Shown here in pieces: positions 27,293 through 38,680 of a DNA stretch of 64,000 nucleotides. This DNA is from Cupriavidus necator. GTDB taxonomy: Bacteria > Pseudomonadota > Gammaproteobacteria > Burkholderiales > Burkholderiaceae. Every line of letters starts with the position of its first letter. The first letter of the stretch is position 1. Under the pieces are notes generated by a model, which saw nothing but the letters and a program-made list of their open reading frames with translations, searched no databases and was not told the origin of the DNA. The DNA is taken from contig CP074381.1 of the NCBI GenBank assembly GCA_022041995.1, forward strand, positions 3,348,001 through 3,412,000, read 5' to 3'. The translations under genes were made by a program, and so were the position numbers.

Positions 27293-28699
27293 TCAGTCGG
27301 CCAGCAGGCTGGCGCGCGCCGCGATGAACAGGCGTCCCGCGTCCGCCTGCAGCGGATGCGCGCCATGCTGCACGCGGCTGCGTCCGGCGGTACGGACATC
27401 CGCTAGTGTCTCATGACCGTGGCAGGCAAACACATGCGTGGCCAGCGCCTGCGGCCCGTCGAGGCCCGCCAGCGTCGGATGCGCGCCATCCAATACCACG
27501 AAATCGGCCTGCTGGCCTGGCACCAGCCCCGCCACGGCGCGGCCGCTGGCACGCGTGCCGCCAGCCACGGCTTCGAGATACAGCCGGTCAGCCACCTGTG
27601 CATGCGTGTCGGACGCCAGCACGTTGCGCCGCTGCAGGCCGAGCCGCTGGCCGTATTCGAACAAGCGCAGCTCTTCAGCCACGCTGACGCTGGCATGGCT
27701 GTCGGAGCCGATGCCCCATGCGCCCTGCTGCGCCAGGTAGGGCGCGGCCTCGAACACGCCGTCGCCCAGGTTGGCCTCGGTGGTCGGGCAGATCCCGGCC
27801 ACGGCGCCGCTGTGGGCCAGGCGCCGGCGCTCGTCCCAGTCCATATGGGTGGCGTGCACCAGGCACCAGCGCGCGTCGACCTGTACATGGTCGAACAGCC
27901 ACGTCACCGGGCGCGTGCCCGACCACGCGATGCAGTCGTCGACCTCTTTCTGCTGCTCGGCGATATGGATATGGATGGGTGCCTGCGGGTCGATCGCCTG
28001 CAGTCCGGCCAGTGCGTGGGCGAGGCTTGCCTCCGGCACCGCGCGCAGCGAGTGCGGTGCCAGCCCCAGCCGCGCGCCGGACTGTGCGCACGCGGGGGCC
28101 AGCCGCTCCAGCAGCCGCAGCATGGCATCGGTGTCGTGCAGGAAGCGGCGCTGCTCGGCCAGCGGCGGCTTGCCGCCAAAGCCGGCGGTCTGGTACAGCA
28201 CCGGCAGCAGCGTCATGCCGATGCCGGTGCGCTGGGCCGCGCGCAGCAGCCGCAGCGACATCTCGGCGGCATCGGCATAGGGCTTGCCGCCGGCATCGTG
28301 ATGGACGTAGTGGAACTCGCACACGCTGGTGTAGCCCGCACGCAGCATCTCGATATAAAGCTGGGTGGCAATGGCCTCCAGCGTGTCGGGCGAGAGCCGC
28401 TGCGCGAAGCGGTACATCAGCGTGCGCCAGCTCCAGAACGAATCGGCACCGGCCGGATCGTCGCCCTGCGGGCGGCTGCGGAATTCCGTCAGGCCGGCAA
28501 AGCCGCGCTGGAACGCATGCGAATGCAGGTTGGGCATGCCCGGCAGCACCGGGCCGGCCGCACGCGGCACGCCTGCGGCCGGCCCGGTGCCGGGCTGCAC
28601 GGCGGTGAAGCGGCCCTGCTCATCCCAGGCCAGCAGCACATCGCGCGCCCAGCCGGTTGGCAGCAGCGCAAAGGGAGCGAAGAGTTGCGTGCCATTCAT
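27293..28699 (-). CDS. hutF: Formimidoylglutamate deiminase (HutF)
   Basis: 468 residues from ATG 28699 ([14 protein letters not shown]), overlapping the end of hutI by ATGA. An amidohydrolase-superfamily deiminase that converts N-formimidoyl-L-glutamate to N-formyl-L-glutamate plus ammonia. Motifs: [17 protein letters not shown] (metal ligands), [33 protein letters not shown] and [15 protein letters not shown]. All expected metal-binding His/Asp positions appear intact. Length is typical. It works with HutG, encoded directly downstream. Confidence 0.93.
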   Translation of the reverse strand: MNGTQLFAPFALLPTGWARDVLLAWDEQGRFTAVQPGTGPAAGVPRAAGPVLPGMPNLHSHAFQRGFAGLTEFRSRPQGDDPAGADSFWSWRTLMYRFAQRLSPDTLEAIATQLYIEMLRAGYTSVCEFHYVHHDAGGKPYADAAEMSLRLLRAAQRTGIGMTLLPVLYQTAGFGGKPPLAEQRRFLHDTDAMLRLLERLAPACAQSGARLGLAPHSLRAVPEASLAHALAGLQAIDPQAPIHIHIAEQQKEVDDCIAWSGTRPVTWLFDHVQVDARWCLVHATHMDWDERRRLAHSGAVAGICPTTEANLGDGVFEAAPYLAQQGAWGIGSDSHASVSVAEELRLFEYGQRLGLQRRNVLASDTHAQVADRLYLEAVAGGTRASGRAVAGLVPGQQADFVVLDGAHPTLAGLDGPQALATHVFACHGHETLADVRTAGRSRVQHGAHPLQADAGRLFIAARASLLAD

Positions 28700-29949
28700 G
28701 CCGGGGCTCCTTCGGGCGCATGCACACGCCCTTGCCGTACCACCGCCGCGACCGGGTTGCGGCCGAACCAGTACGCCAGCTCTGCGGGCGAATCGATGCG
28801 CCACAGCGCGAAGTCGGCCACGCGCCCGGCTTCCAGCCGCCCGTGGCGATCCGATGCGCCCAGCGCACGCGCGGCGTGCACGGTCACGCCGGCGAGCGCT
28901 TCCGGCACGGTCAGGCGGAACAGCGTGCAGGCCATATTCATCATCAGCAGCAGCGAAGTGACCGGCGACGTACCCGGATTGTGATCGGTCGAGATTGCCA
29001 TCGGCACGCCGTACTGGCGCAGCAGCGCGATCGGCGGCAGGTTGGTGTCGCGCAGGAAGTAGTAAGCGCCGGGCAGCAGCACCGCCACCGTGCCGGCCTC
29101 TGCCATCGCCGCGACGCCGGCCTCGTCGAGATGCTCGAGGTGATCGGCGGACAAGGCGCGGTGGCGAGCGGCGAGCGCGGCGCCGCCGAGGTTGCTCAGT
29201 TGCTCGGCATGCAGCTTGACGCGCACGCCATGGCGCGCCGCCGCCTCGAACACGCGCTCGGTCTGTGCAATTGAAAAACCGATCGATTCGCAGAAGGCAT
29301 CGACGGCGTCGACCAGTCCTTCGCCGGCCAGTGCCGGCAGCATGGTGTTGCAGACCAGGTCGATATAGTCATCAGCACGGCCCGCGTATTCGGGCGGCAA
29401 CGCGTGCGCGCCCAGGAAGGTCGTGTAGACCGAAATCCCGAAGTGCTCGCCAAGCCGGCGCGCCACGCGCAGCTGCTTGCGCTCGGTTTCAAGGTTCAGC
29501 CCGTAGCCCGACTTGATCTCGATGGCGGTGACGCCCTCGGCCAGCAGCGGCTGCAGGCGCGCGGCGGCCTGGGCAAACAGCGTGTCTTCATCTGCGGCAC
29601 GCGTGGCGCGCACGGTCGACACGATGCCGCCGCCGGCGCGCGCAATCTCTTCATAGCCGGCGCCGGCCAGCCGCATCGCGAACTCGTCGGCGCGCTGGCC
29701 GCCGTAGACCAGGTGCGTATGGCAGTCGACCAGCCCGGGCGTGATCCATGCCCCGTGGGCATCATGGCGCGCCGCGCCGCGATAGGCATCGGGCAGGCCG
29801 GCGGCGGCGCCCAGCCAGGCAATGCGCCCATGCTCCACCACCAGCGCGGCGTCGCGGATCGCATGCGCCGGATCGGCATCGGGCAGCAGGTGGCAGTTGT
29901 ACCAGACGCCGTCCGCGCTGCGCGCGGACGATACAGAGGGCAGCGTCAT
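28696..29949 (-). CDS. hutI: Imidazolonepropionase (HutI)
   Basis: 417 residues. The amidohydrolase that opens 4-imidazolone-5-propionate to formimidoylglutamate. Visible: [20 protein letters not shown] (metal motif), [60 protein letters not shown] and [20 protein letters not shown]. The start overlaps the hutD stop and the stop overlaps the hutF start, both as ATGA, giving a tightly coupled run of genes. Confidence 0.94.
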   Translation of the reverse strand: MTLPSVSSARSADGVWYNCHLLPDADPAHAIRDAALVVEHGRIAWLGAAAGLPDAYRGAARHDAHGAWITPGLVDCHTHLVYGGQRADEFAMRLAGAGYEEIARAGGGIVSTVRATRAADEDTLFAQAAARLQPLLAEGVTAIEIKSGYGLNLETERKQLRVARRLGEHFGISVYTTFLGAHALPPEYAGRADDYIDLVCNTMLPALAGEGLVDAVDAFCESIGFSIAQTERVFEAAARHGVRVKLHAEQLSNLGGAALAARHRALSADHLEHLDEAGVAAMAEAGTVAVLLPGAYYFLRDTNLPPIALLRQYGVPMAISTDHNPGTSPVTSLLLMMNMACTLFRLTVPEALAGVTVHAARALGASDRHGRLEAGRVADFALWRIDSPAELAYWFGRNPVAAVVRQGRVHAPEGAPA

Positions 29950-30548
29950 TGGCCGGGCTCCGTCTCAAGGGTGACGCACAGGCACAGGGCCGCGTCACCC
30001 ACAGGTTCAAACGATGGCGTGGATGCAGGTTCTGCAGCGCCGTAGAGCGCTCCTTCACCCGCTTGCAGCAGCAGGCCGGCATCCTGCGCCTGCCATGCGC
30101 CGCTGACGGCCAGCAGGCAGACGGCATGAGCGCCGGTGCCAGGCGCAAACCCCTGCCGGAACACCTCGACGCGCGCGCGGCAGTGGCCGCGCCGCGTCAT
30201 CACGTTGAAGTCGCGCGTGACGCCGTCAATCAGCGTCGCCTGCAGGCTGGTATCGCCGGAGAAGGCGAACGGCTCGCCGATATGTTCAAGGCGGTGGCTG
30301 AAGCTGGCGTCGTCCGCACGCAGCGTGACGCCGGCGCCGTCCAGCAGCACGATCTGGCGATCGATGCCGGGAAACGCCGAGAACGGCCCGTCCTGCCCGA
30401 TATCGGCCACGCTCAGGCGCCAGCTGAAGTCATCCATGCCGGCGCCCGGCGGCCACACCGCGATCTCGCGCGTGTTGCCGCCGCCGTTCTTCCAGCGCGT
30501 GGGCGCGATGTCGGCCAGCGCGAACCGTTGGAATAGCGTCAGGCTCAT
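29946..30548 (-). CDS. hutD: HutD family protein
   Basis: 200 residues from [11 protein letters not shown] (ATG 30548, overlapping the hutU stop by ATGA). Cupin-like HutD family: [54 protein letters not shown] and [17 protein letters not shown] are typical. In Pseudomonas HutD is thought to limit or fine-tune hut expression by binding an intermediate such as formylglutamate. It has no catalytic assignment. Its embedding between hutU and hutI with overlapping ends on both sides indicates expression at a fixed ratio to the enzymes. Confidence 0.88.
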   Translation of the reverse strand: MSLTLFQRFALADIAPTRWKNGGGNTREIAVWPPGAGMDDFSWRLSVADIGQDGPFSAFPGIDRQIVLLDGAGVTLRADDASFSHRLEHIGEPFAFSGDTSLQATLIDGVTRDFNVMTRRGHCRARVEVFRQGFAPGTGAHAVCLLAVSGAWQAQDAGLLLQAGEGALYGAAEPASTPSFEPVGDAALCLCVTLETEPGQ

Positions 30549-32245
30549 GCGCCCTTCACCATCGGCAGGTTCAGGCCCTTCTCGTGCGCGCATTCGATGG
30601 CGATATCATAGCCCGCGTCCGCATGGCGCATCACGCCGGTGGCCGGGTCGTTCCACAGCACGCGCTCGATGCGCCTGGCCGCGGCATCGGTGCCGTCGCA
30701 CACGATCACCACGCCCGAATGCTGCGAGAAGCCCATGCCCACGCCGCCGCCGTGGTGCAGGCTGACCCAGGTGGCGCCGCCCGCGGTGTTCAGCAGCGCG
30801 TTGAGCAGCGGCCAGTCCGACACCGCATCCGAGCCGTCGCGCATGGCCTCGGTCTCGCGGTTGGGCGAGGCCACCGAGCCGCAATCCAGGTGATCGCGTC
30901 CGATCACCACCGGCGCCTTCAGCTCGCCCGACCTGACCATCTCGTTGAAGGCCAGGCCGGCGCGGTGGCGCTCGTCCAGCCCCACCCAGCAGATACGCGC
31001 GGGCAGGCCCTGGAAGGCGATGCGGTCGTGCGCCATGTCGAGCCAGCGGTGCAGGTGCTTGTCCTCGGGGAACAGCTCCTTCATCTTGGCATCGGTCTTG
31101 TAGATATCTTCCGGATCGCCCGACAGCGCGACCCAGCGGAACGGGCCCTTGCCGCGGCAGAACAGCGGGCGGATATAGGCCGGCACGAAGCCCGGGAAAT
31201 CAAAGGCGTTCTTTACGCCCTCGTCGAACGCGACCTGGCGGATATTGTTGCCATAGTCGACTGTCGGCACGCCCATCTTCTGGAAGTCGAGCATGGCCTG
31301 CACGTGCTTCACGATGGACGGGCGCGCGGCGGCTTCCACCGACTTGGGATCCTGCGTGCGCGCCGCTTCCCATTGATCGACGGTCCAGCCGGCCGGCAGG
31401 TAGCCGTTGACCAGGTCGTGCGCCGAGGTCTGGTCGGTGACGATGTCCGGGCGCATGCCGCCGGCCTGCGCGCGCTTGACCAGTTCCGGCAGGATCTCGG
31501 CGGCGTTGCCGAGCAGGCCGACCGAGATCGCCTGCTTCTTCTGCGTGGCCTCGGCGATCATCGCCAGCGCCTCATCGAGCGTGGTGGCCTTCTTGTCGAC
31601 ATAGCGCGTGCGCAGGCGGAAATCGATGCGCGACTCCTGGCACTCGATCGCCAGCACGCAGGCACCGGCCAGCACGCCCGCCAGCGGCTGCGCGCCGCCC
31701 ATGCCGCCCAGGCCCGCGGTCAGGATCCACTTGCCCGACAGGTCGCCGTTGTAGTGCTGGCGGCCGGCCTCGACAAAGGTCTCATAGGTGCCCTGCACGA
31801 TGCCCTGCGTGCCGATATAGATCCACGAACCCGCCGTCATCTGGCCGTACATCATCAGGCCCGCGCGGTCCAGCTCGTTGAACTTGTCCCAGTTGGCCCA
31901 GTGCGGCACCAGGTTGGAGTTGGCGATCAGCACGCGCGGCGCATCGGCATGGGTGCGGAACACGCCCACCGGCTTGCCCGACTGCACCAGCAGCGACTCG
32001 TCCTCACCCAGGCGGCGCAGGCTGTCGAGGATGGCGTCGAAGCACTCCCAGTTGCGCGCCGCCTTGCCAATGCCGCCGTAGACCACCAGGTCCTGCGGGC
32101 GCTCGGCCACGTCCGGGTCGAGGTTGTTCTGGATCATGCGGTAGGCGGCTTCGATCAGCCAGTTCTTGCAGTGCAGCTGGCTGCCGCGCGGTGCGCGGAT
32201 TTCGCGCTGGCCGCGCGGGATGAATTGGTTTTCGTTGGCGTTCAT
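30545..32245 (-). CDS. hutU: Urocanate hydratase (HutU)
   Basis: 566 residues. An NAD+-dependent enzyme that adds water to urocanate to give imidazolonepropionate. The family-specific blocks are unmistakable: [43 protein letters not shown]-type [19 protein letters not shown], the [13 protein letters not shown] block and [18 protein letters not shown]. It starts at ATG 32245, preceded by AGGAGAAC. There is a 51-base gap to hutH upstream and an ATGA overlap with hutD downstream. Confidence 0.96.
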   Translation of the reverse strand: MNANENQFIPRGQREIRAPRGSQLHCKNWLIEAAYRMIQNNLDPDVAERPQDLVVYGGIGKAARNWECFDAILDSLRRLGEDESLLVQSGKPVGVFRTHADAPRVLIANSNLVPHWANWDKFNELDRAGLMMYGQMTAGSWIYIGTQGIVQGTYETFVEAGRQHYNGDLSGKWILTAGLGGMGGAQPLAGVLAGACVLAIECQESRIDFRLRTRYVDKKATTLDEALAMIAEATQKKQAISVGLLGNAAEILPELVKRAQAGGMRPDIVTDQTSAHDLVNGYLPAGWTVDQWEAARTQDPKSVEAAARPSIVKHVQAMLDFQKMGVPTVDYGNNIRQVAFDEGVKNAFDFPGFVPAYIRPLFCRGKGPFRWVALSGDPEDIYKTDAKMKELFPEDKHLHRWLDMAHDRIAFQGLPARICWVGLDERHRAGLAFNEMVRSGELKAPVVIGRDHLDCGSVASPNRETEAMRDGSDAVSDWPLLNALLNTAGGATWVSLHHGGGVGMGFSQHSGVVIVCDGTDAAARRIERVLWNDPATGVMRHADAGYDIAIECAHEKGLNLPMVKGA

Positions 32246-32296
32246 GTCTTGTTCTCCTGCTGCGGGTCTGGTCGGGCAGTGTCGGTGCGGGGCGCG

Positions 32297-33873
32297 TTAC
32301 GACAGGTTGGTCGGCAGGGTCGCGCGCACGGCGTCGGGCCAGCCCGCGCCGGCATCGCCCTGCACCACCCATTGCTTCATCGCTTCGATATCCGGCGCCA
32401 GGTAGCGATCCTCTTCGACAAAGGCCACGCGCGCACGGATGCGGGCCAGCTCCTGCTCCACCAGCGGCGACGACTTCAGCGGGCGGTGGAACTCGATGCC
32501 CTGCGCCGCGGCCATGGCCTCGATGCCGACCACCACCGCGGTGTTGGCGGCCATCTCGCCCAGGCGGCGCGCGCCGTAGGTGGCCATCGACACATGGTCT
32601 TCCTGGTTGGCCGAGGTCGGCAGGCTGTCGACGCTGGACGGATGCGCCAGCGACTTGTTCTCAGAGGCCAGCGCGGCGGCGGTCACCTGCGCGATCATGA
32701 AGCCCGAATTCAGGCCGCCGTCGCGCACCAGGAACGGCGGCAGGCCCGACAGCCCGGTATCGAGCAGCAGCGCCAGGCGGCGTTCGGAAATCGCGCCGAT
32801 CTCGGAAATCGCCAGCGCGATGATGTCGGCGGCAAAGGCTACCGGCTCGGCGTGGAAGTTGCCGCCCGAGACCACGTCGCCCTGCGCCGAGAACACCAGC
32901 GGGTTGTCCGAAGCGGCATTGGACTCGATCTGCAGGATGCGCGCGGCGTGCTGCAGGTTGTCCAGGCACGCGCCCATCACCTGCGGCTGGCAGCGGATCG
33001 AGTACGGGTCCTGCACGCGGCCGCAGGCCTTGTGCGAATCGACGATCTCGCTGCCGTCCAGCATCGCGCGCACGGCGCCGGCCACGGCGATCTGGCCGGC
33101 CTGGCCGCGCGCCGCATGGATGCGGGCGTCGAACGGCTTGACCGAGCCCTTGATCGCTTCCAGCGACAGCGCGCCCGCCACCAGCCCGGCGGCAAAGGTG
33201 TCTTCAGCGGCGAACAGGCCGGCCAGCGCCAGGGCGGTCGACACCTGGGTGCCGTTGAGCAGCGCCAGGCCTTCCTTGGGGCCCAGCTCGAAGGCCTGCA
33301 GGCTGGCGTGCGCCAGGCCCTCGGCGGCAGGCATGCGCTTGCCGCCGACCAGCACGTCGCCCACGCCGATCAGCGTGCACGACATATGCGCCAGCGGCGC
33401 CAGGTCGCCCGACGCGCCCACCGACCCCTTGGCCGGGATGCACGGCGTCACGCCGTGGTTGGCCAGCGCCAGCAGCGCCTCGATCAGTTCCGGGCGCACG
33501 CCCGAATGGCCGCGCGCCAGGCTGACCGCCTTGATTGCCAGGATCAGGCGCACGGTGTCTTCGGCCAGGTCCGGGCCGGTGCCCACGCTGTGCGACAGCA
33601 CCAGGTTGCGCTGCAGCTGGGCCAGCTTGTCATGCGGGATGCGGCTTTGCGCCAGCTTGCCGAAGCCGGTGTTGATGCCGTAGACCACGGCGTCGGCGTC
33701 GATGATGTCCTGCACCGTGGCCTGCGCGGCGCGCACGCCGGCCCAGGCCGATTCAGCCATGGCCAGGCGCACTTCGCCCCGGTAGATGCGGCGCAGGTCG
33801 GCCAGGGTGACTTGGCCCGGCTGCAGGGTCAGCAGCGGGCGGAAGCTTGGTCGTCGTGTTGGCTGGCGCTCAT
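32297..33873 (-). CDS. hutH: Histidine ammonia-lyase (HutH), suspected base error near the start
   Basis: About 525 residues. Removes ammonia from histidine to give urocanate. The MIO-forming tripeptide is present in [16 protein letters not shown], as are [16 protein letters not shown] and the C-terminal [14 protein letters not shown]. The conserved body is open from [19 protein letters not shown] onward, but no start codon exists in that frame nearby. The natural ATG at 33873 ([10 protein letters not shown]) is one base out of frame; restoring one base within 33841-33850 joins them, and the span is one short of a multiple of three. An operator-like palindrome lies 12 bases upstream of the ATG. 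Confidence 0.9.
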
Positions 33874-33884
33874 TTGTATGTTCC

Positions 33885-33894
33885 TGTCTATACA
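33885..33894. promoter_or_regulatory. HutC-like operator upstream of hutH
   Basis: TGTCTATACA, flanked as CTGTCTATACAG, a near-match to the TGTATATACA core bound by GntR-type HutC repressors. It lies in the 63-base gap between hutC and hutH. Confidence 0.65.
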
Positions 33895-33936
33895 GCTTAG
33901 AGTAAAAGTTGGACCGGGGGGCCGGATCTTGTGGAT

Positions 33937-34698
33937 TCAGCCGAAAGCGGGGTTGCCGTCGGCGCGGAAACGGCTGCCGAGGCGATAGCGGTTGCCCGGA
34001 TGCAGGCAGCGCACGAACGTCACCGGCACGCCGTTGGTCCAGGTACGGCGCGTCAGCATCAGGCAAGGTTGCGTGGGCGGCATTTCCAGCTGCGCGGCCT
34101 GCTCCGGCGTGGCGGCGATGGCATCGACCACGTGCTCTACCTGATCGTAGGGCACATGGCGCAACAGGTACTCACCGGGCTGGGTCTCGCTGAAATCCTG
34201 GCTGATGAAATCCGGCGCCACGCGCGGGTTGACATAGCGGTCTTCCAGTTGCACCGGCACGCCGTCCTCGCGATGCACGCACACCGAGTGGAACACCGAC
34301 TCGCCGGTGCGCAGCTCCAGCGCGGCGGCCACCTCGATCGATGCCGACACGCGCTCCACCAGGATCACGTCGCAGGCATAGTCATGCCCGCGCATGCGGA
34401 TCTCGTCCTGCAGGTTGACCACGGACAGCAGCGTCGACTGCGGCTTGTGCTCCGCCACGAAGGTGCCCACGCCGGCCACCCGCACCACCCGGCCCTGCTC
34501 CTGCAGCTCGCGCAGCGCCCGGTTGACGGTCATGCGCGAGACGCCGAAGCGGTTCACCAGTTCCTGCTCCGACGGCACCCGGTCGCCCGGCTGCCACGCG
34601 CCGCTCTGGATCTGGCGGGCGATGTACTCCTTCACCTGCTGGTAGAGCGCGGTGGGAGAGGCAGAAGCGGAAGGTGCGGTGCCGGCGGCGTGGTTCAT
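33937..34698 (-). CDS. hutC: HutC, GntR-family histidine utilisation repressor
   Basis: 253 residues. An N-terminal GntR winged HTH ([20 protein letters not shown], then [20 protein letters not shown]) and a C-terminal UTRA domain ([20 protein letters not shown]), as in HutC/FarR regulators whose ligand is urocanate. Matching palindromes occur before hutH and before the ABC transporter genes. The gene lies 63 bases upstream of hutH and 16 bases downstream of the ABC ATPase gene, so the transporter, the repressor and perhaps the catabolic genes form a continuous unit. Confidence 0.92.
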   Translation of the reverse strand: MNHAAGTAPSASASPTALYQQVKEYIARQIQSGAWQPGDRVPSEQELVNRFGVSRMTVNRALRELQEQGRVVRVAGVGTFVAEHKPQSTLLSVVNLQDEIRMRGHDYACDVILVERVSASIEVAAALELRTGESVFHSVCVHREDGVPVQLEDRYVNPRVAPDFISQDFSETQPGEYLLRHVPYDQVEHVVDAIAATPEQAAQLEMPPTQPCLMLTRRTWTNGVPVTFVRCLHPGNRYRLGSRFRADGNPAFG

Positions 34699-34714
34699 GG
34701 CGTTCGTTGGATGC

Positions 34715-35493
34715 CTAGTGCTCGGCCGAGGCCATGGCCTCGGCGCGGATCTCCTCGGTCAGCCGCGCCTTGAGCGCGGAGAACTCCGGAGTGGTCTTGA
34801 CGGTGTAATGGCGCGGATGCGGGAAATCCACCGCGATCTCGCTCTTGATCCGACCCGGCCTGGCAGAAAACACCGCCACCCGGTTGGCCATGAATATGGC
34901 CTCGTCGATATCATGGGTCACGAATAATACCGTCTTGCGCGACGCCTCCCATATACCCAGCAGCAACTCCTGCATCAGCACGCGGGTCTGGTTGTCGAGC
35001 GCGCCGAAGGGCTCGTCGAGCAGCAGGATCTTGGGATCGTTGGCCAGCGCACGCGCAATCGCGGTGCGCTGCTGCATGCCACCCGAGAGCTGCTTGGGGT
35101 AATGGTGCTCGAAGCCGCGCAGCCCCACGCGCTGGATAAAGAAGTCGCTGCGCTCCTTTTGCTCGGCGGCGCTCATGCCGCGCTCACGCAAGCCGAAGCG
35201 TACGTTCTGCTCGATCGTCAGCCACGGGAACAGCGTGTATGACTGGAACACCATGCCGCGGTCCGCGCCGGGGCGGAGACCGGCTGGCCGTCCAGCAGCA
35301 CGCGGCCGCTGGTGGGCGTATCCAGCCCTGCGACGATGCGCAGCAGCGTGGACTTGCCGCAGCCCGAAGGCCCGAGGATGGTGACGAAGTCATTGTCGCG
35401 GACCTCGAAGTCGACCGGCTGCAGCGCCAGGGTCTGGCCGCCGCGCGGGTTGGTGAAGGTGCGCGAGACCTGCTGGATGGACAGTGCGCTCAT
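34715..35493 (-). CDS. NitT/TauT-type ABC transporter ATPase (suspected base error)
   Basis: About 259 residues. Walker A GPSGCGKSTLLRIVAGL, Q-loop region MVFQSYTLFPWLT, signature LSGGMQQRTAIARALA, Walker B ILLLDEPFGALD and H-loop FVTHDIDEA are all present. The frame breaks at the CC pair 35268-35269: one G on the coding strand gives DGQPVSAPGADRGMVFQ and restores a full-length protein; the span is one base short of a multiple of three. The start overlaps the permease stop by ATGA. The substrate is inferred from the hut context: histidine, urocanate or a related imidazole. Confidence 0.88.
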
Positions 35494-36355
35494 TGGATCG
35501 AACTCCACGGGAACAGGCGCTGGTTGGCGCGCTTGAAGACAAGGTCCGAGACCAGGCCGATGCAGCCGATCACGATGATGCCGAAAATGATCTGCCCGGT
35601 GTTGAGCAGCGCCTGGCTGTCGGTGATCATGTGGCCAATGCCCGACGACGAGCCGATCAGCTCGGCCACGATCACGTAGGTCCAGGCCCAGCCCAGCACC
35701 AGCCGCAGGATCTCTGCGATCTCCGGCGCGGCGCCGGGATCAGCACGCGCCGCACGATGCCGGCGCTGTTGGCGCCCAGCGTGTAGGCCGCCTCCACCAG
35801 GTCCTTGCGCGCGCCGCCGACGGCCACCGCCACCATCAGCACGATCTGGAAGAACGAGCCGATGAAGATCACCAGCAGCTTCTGCGTCTCGCCGATGCCG
35901 GCCCACAGGATCAGCAGCGGGATAAAGGCCGACGCGGGCAGGTAGCGGCAGAACGACACGAAGGGTTCGAAGAACGCCTCGGCCGCCTTGTAGGCGCCCA
36001 TGAAGATGCCCAGCGGCACCGCGAGCACCGCAGCCAGCACGAAGCCGCCGACTACGCGCCACACGGTCATGCCGATGTCGCCGATGAAGTTGTACTCGGT
36101 GAACAGCAGCACGCCTTCCTTGGCCATCGTCATCGGATCGGCCAGGAACGTGCGCGGCACGAAGCCGCCCAGCGTCACCACCGCCCAGATGCCGAAGAAC
36201 AGCACGAAGAAGGACAGGCCCAGCATCCAGCGCGTGTTGGGCGCCACCGGCACCAGCGGGGCCAGCCACGGATGGCGCCGGCGCACCGGCGCTGCCGCGG
36301 CAGAGGCCGCCGCGGCAGCGGCCGGGGCGGGTGTTCCAAGTCTGGCTTGCGTCAT
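35490..36355 (-). CDS. NitT/TauT-type ABC transporter permease (suspected base error)
   Basis: About 288 residues. An Ala-rich N-terminus and about six membrane helices, with the binding-protein-dependent permease motif region KDLVEAAYTLGANSAGIVRR. The frame breaks near 35734: adding one G on the coding strand changes IPAPRRR into IPGAAPEIAEILRLVLGWAW and continues to FKRANQRLFPWSSIQ. The span is one base short of a multiple of three. The gene sits between the binding-protein gene (27-base gap) and the ATPase (ATGA overlap). Confidence 0.87.
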
Positions 36356-36382
36356 GACGTCACGCCTCCTGAAGACTGTCGG

Positions 36383-37354
36383 TTACTTGAGGAAACGCGC
36401 GTCATACAGCGCCGTCACGTCCGGGACCTGGCGGATCACGCCGATGTCCAGCAGTACCGCAGCCGCTTCCTTGCTGAAGCTGGCGAGCTCGCCGGCAAAG
36501 AACTTGCGGTTGGCCTCGCGGTCCTGCCAGCGCAGGTAGGCGGAGGACTTGGCGAACTGCTCGCCGGTCTGCTTGACCGCCGCACCCATGATGTCGTTGG
36601 CCTTGGCCGGCTCCTTCTGGATCATCTCCAGGGCCTCGAAGTAGCTGTCGACCAGCGCCTGCGCGGCCTTGGGGTTGTCCTTGAGCCACTTGGGCGCGCA
36701 GCCCAGCGTATCGGTCACCATCGGGTAGTCGAGCGTGGTCGCCAGGATCTTGCCCTTGTCCGGGTTCTGGCGCACCGTCGACAGGTACGGCTCATAGGTC
36801 ATGGCGCCGTCGTTCTGGCCGGCCACGAAGGCCTGCGCGGCCGCCTGCGGCGACAGCGTGGTGGTCTTGACGTCCTTGAGCGACATGCCGTTCTTCTTCA
36901 GCATCCAGGCCAGGCCGAAGTACGGCGCGGTGCCCGGCGCATCGACGCCAATGGTCTTGCCCTTCAGGTCGGCAAAGCCCTTGACGTCGCTGCGCACGGC
37001 CAGGCCGTCGGCGCCATAGGACTTGTCGAGCTGCACGATCTGGGTGATGGGCACGCCGTTGGCGTTCCAGGCCACATGGGTCTCGACCGTGGTGGCCGCG
37101 CACTGGATCGCGCCCGAGGCCAGCGCCAGGTGGCGGTCCTTCTGCGGGATCATCTTGATGTCGACGTCCACGCCATGCTTCTTGAAGATGCCGGCCTTGT
37201 CGGCCAGCGTCAGCGGCGCGAAACCGGTCCAGCCGCTCATGCCCAGCGTGACCTGGGTGTTCTGCGCCTGGGCCGCACCAGCCCCCAATGCCGCAACCAG
37301 CACCGCGGCCTGCACTGCCATCCGACCGCGAATGCTGCTGTGATTCCTCATCAT
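36383..37354 (-). CDS. NitT/TauT-type ABC substrate-binding protein linked to hut
   Basis: 323 residues from ATG 37354, preceded by AAGGAG at a good distance. A Sec signal peptide (VLVAALGAGAAQAQ) is followed by a type II periplasmic binding fold of the SsuA/TauA/NMT1 group: LTLADKAGIFKKHGVDVDIK, LKGKTIGVDAPGTAPYFG and DGAMTYEPYLSTVRQNP. First gene of a four-gene run binding protein-permease-ATPase-hutC. A perfect HutC-type palindrome lies about 80 bases upstream, so expression probably responds to urocanate. The ligand is unproven. Confidence 0.87.
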   Translation of the reverse strand: MMRNHSSIRGRMAVQAAVLVAALGAGAAQAQNTQVTLGMSGWTGFAPLTLADKAGIFKKHGVDVDIKMIPQKDRHLALASGAIQCAATTVETHVAWNANGVPITQIVQLDKSYGADGLAVRSDVKGFADLKGKTIGVDAPGTAPYFGLAWMLKKNGMSLKDVKTTTLSPQAAAQAFVAGQNDGAMTYEPYLSTVRQNPDKGKILATTLDYPMVTDTLGCAPKWLKDNPKAAQALVDSYFEALEMIQKEPAKANDIMGAAVKQTGEQFAKSSAYLRWQDREANRKFFAGELASFSKEAAAVLLDIGVIRQVPDVTALYDARFLK

Positions 37355-37432
37355 CTGTACGCTCCTTTGGTATATCCGTCGACGGCAGGCCATGCGTGCG
37401 GCCGCGCTCGTTTTCGGGCATTAAACAATACC

Positions 37433-37442
37433 TGTATATACA
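37433..37442. promoter_or_regulatory. HutC-like operator upstream of the ABC transporter genes
   Basis: A perfect palindrome TGTATATACA, extended to CTGTATATACAAG. This is the textbook HutC core, about 80 bases before the binding-protein start. Confidence 0.75.
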
Positions 37443-37586
37443 AGTCAATGTACGGGTTCCACCAAGCAACCAGGCGAACAACCGCCTTGCAAGGCGCTTT
37501 ATGACGGAGATTCGTTGACCGGTGCGGCACCACGCCGGTTCACAAAGCGCATGTCAGGCACCGCGCCGGGGCAATGGAGGTGATGC

Positions 37587-37596
37587 TGTATAGACA
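37587..37596. promoter_or_regulatory. Second upstream HutC-like site
   Basis: TGTATAGACA (CTGTATAGACAG), the reverse complement of the hutH operator, 145 bases further upstream of the palindrome at 37433. Paired sites could allow looping or repress a second start site. Confidence 0.55.
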
Positions 37597-37664
37597 GGGA
37601 ACAAACGACGCACTCAGGCAGCAAGCTCCGTGCCAGCGGCACGGGCCCCATCTTGGCCAGGCGG

Positions 37665-38671
37665 TCAGGTGTCGAAGAAGGAGGTGACGGTTGGATAACG
37701 CAGCCGCAGGCGCAGCTCGCGCTTCAGGCGGCGGTTGTCGAGGCGGCGCGATTCGCTCATGAAGCTCAATAGCGTCTTGTCGATCACTTCATGGGCCTGG
37801 CCGCGCGTGATGCGCGGCGGGCGCGGCAGGCCGCGACGGTCGGCGACCAGGTCGAAGTAGTCGGCCATGCGCAGCTCGGTGTCGTCGCTGGCATGGACCA
37901 CGCGCTGCGCGCGGCCGCGGAACAGCGCCGCGACCATGGTGCGCGCCAGGTCGTCGGCGTGGATATGGCTGGTGTAGACATCGTCCTGCGGCACCAGCGC
38001 GGGCGTGCCGCGGTGCAGGCGCGCCAGCGGCAGGCGGTCTTCGGCATAAATGCCGGGGATACGCACGATGCTGGCACGCCAGCCGGCACCGCGGCCGAAG
38101 GCGCGCACTGCCTGCTCGGCGGCAACGCGGCGGCGTGCGCGTGCGGTCTGGGCCGCACGGCGTGGAATTCCGAGACCCGCGCGCCCTGCCGGTCGCCATA
38201 TACACCCGACGTGCTGGCATAGACAAACGCAGCGCGGGGCCTGCCCCGGTCGGGTAGAATGGCGGGCTCGCCGGGAAACATGCCGGCCGACGTCCTGGCC
38301 TTGCGCCAGGCCGCCCGGCGCAAGGCGGCGAGCAAGGCACGCGTGCGCGGATCGCCTTCGCCCTGCCCGGGCGGCGGCGCCAGGTCCAGCACCTGCGTGG
38401 CCAGCCCGTGCAGCCGTGCCAGCGTGGCCGGCCGGTCCAGGTCCGCCACCAGCGGCACCGCGCCGGCGGCGCGCAGTTCAGCGCGGCGGGCCGGCTGTGA
38501 AGTCACGGCAAAGACACGCATGCGCGACGACAGGATTCGCAGGCAGCGCGTCCCCACATCCCCGCAGCCGACGATCAAGAGGCGCGGGCGGCCCAGCCGG
38601 CGCGAAGGTGCCGGCAGCCGCGGGACTTGTGGGAGGCGCGAGGGCTGCAGCTTCGACAGAATTTGGCTCAT
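37665..38671 (-). CDS. NAD(P)-dependent epimerase/dehydratase-like protein (suspected base error)
   Basis: About 335 residues, YeeZ-like atypical SDR. A Rossmann motif LLIVGCGDVGTRCLRIL lies near residue 32 and a YASTSGVYGDRQG segment contains the SDR-like Tyr region. The C-terminal half (IVRIPGIYAEDRLPLARLHR, YTSHIHADDLARTMVAALF) is in another frame. One G on the plus strand in the run 38148-38150 restores HAVRPQTARARRRVAAEQAV and joins the two; the span is one base short of a multiple of three. The start is ATG 38671, divergent from the reductase gene with only 9 bases between the two starts. The substrate is unknown. Confidence 0.8.
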
Positions 38672-38680
38672 AGACCGATT

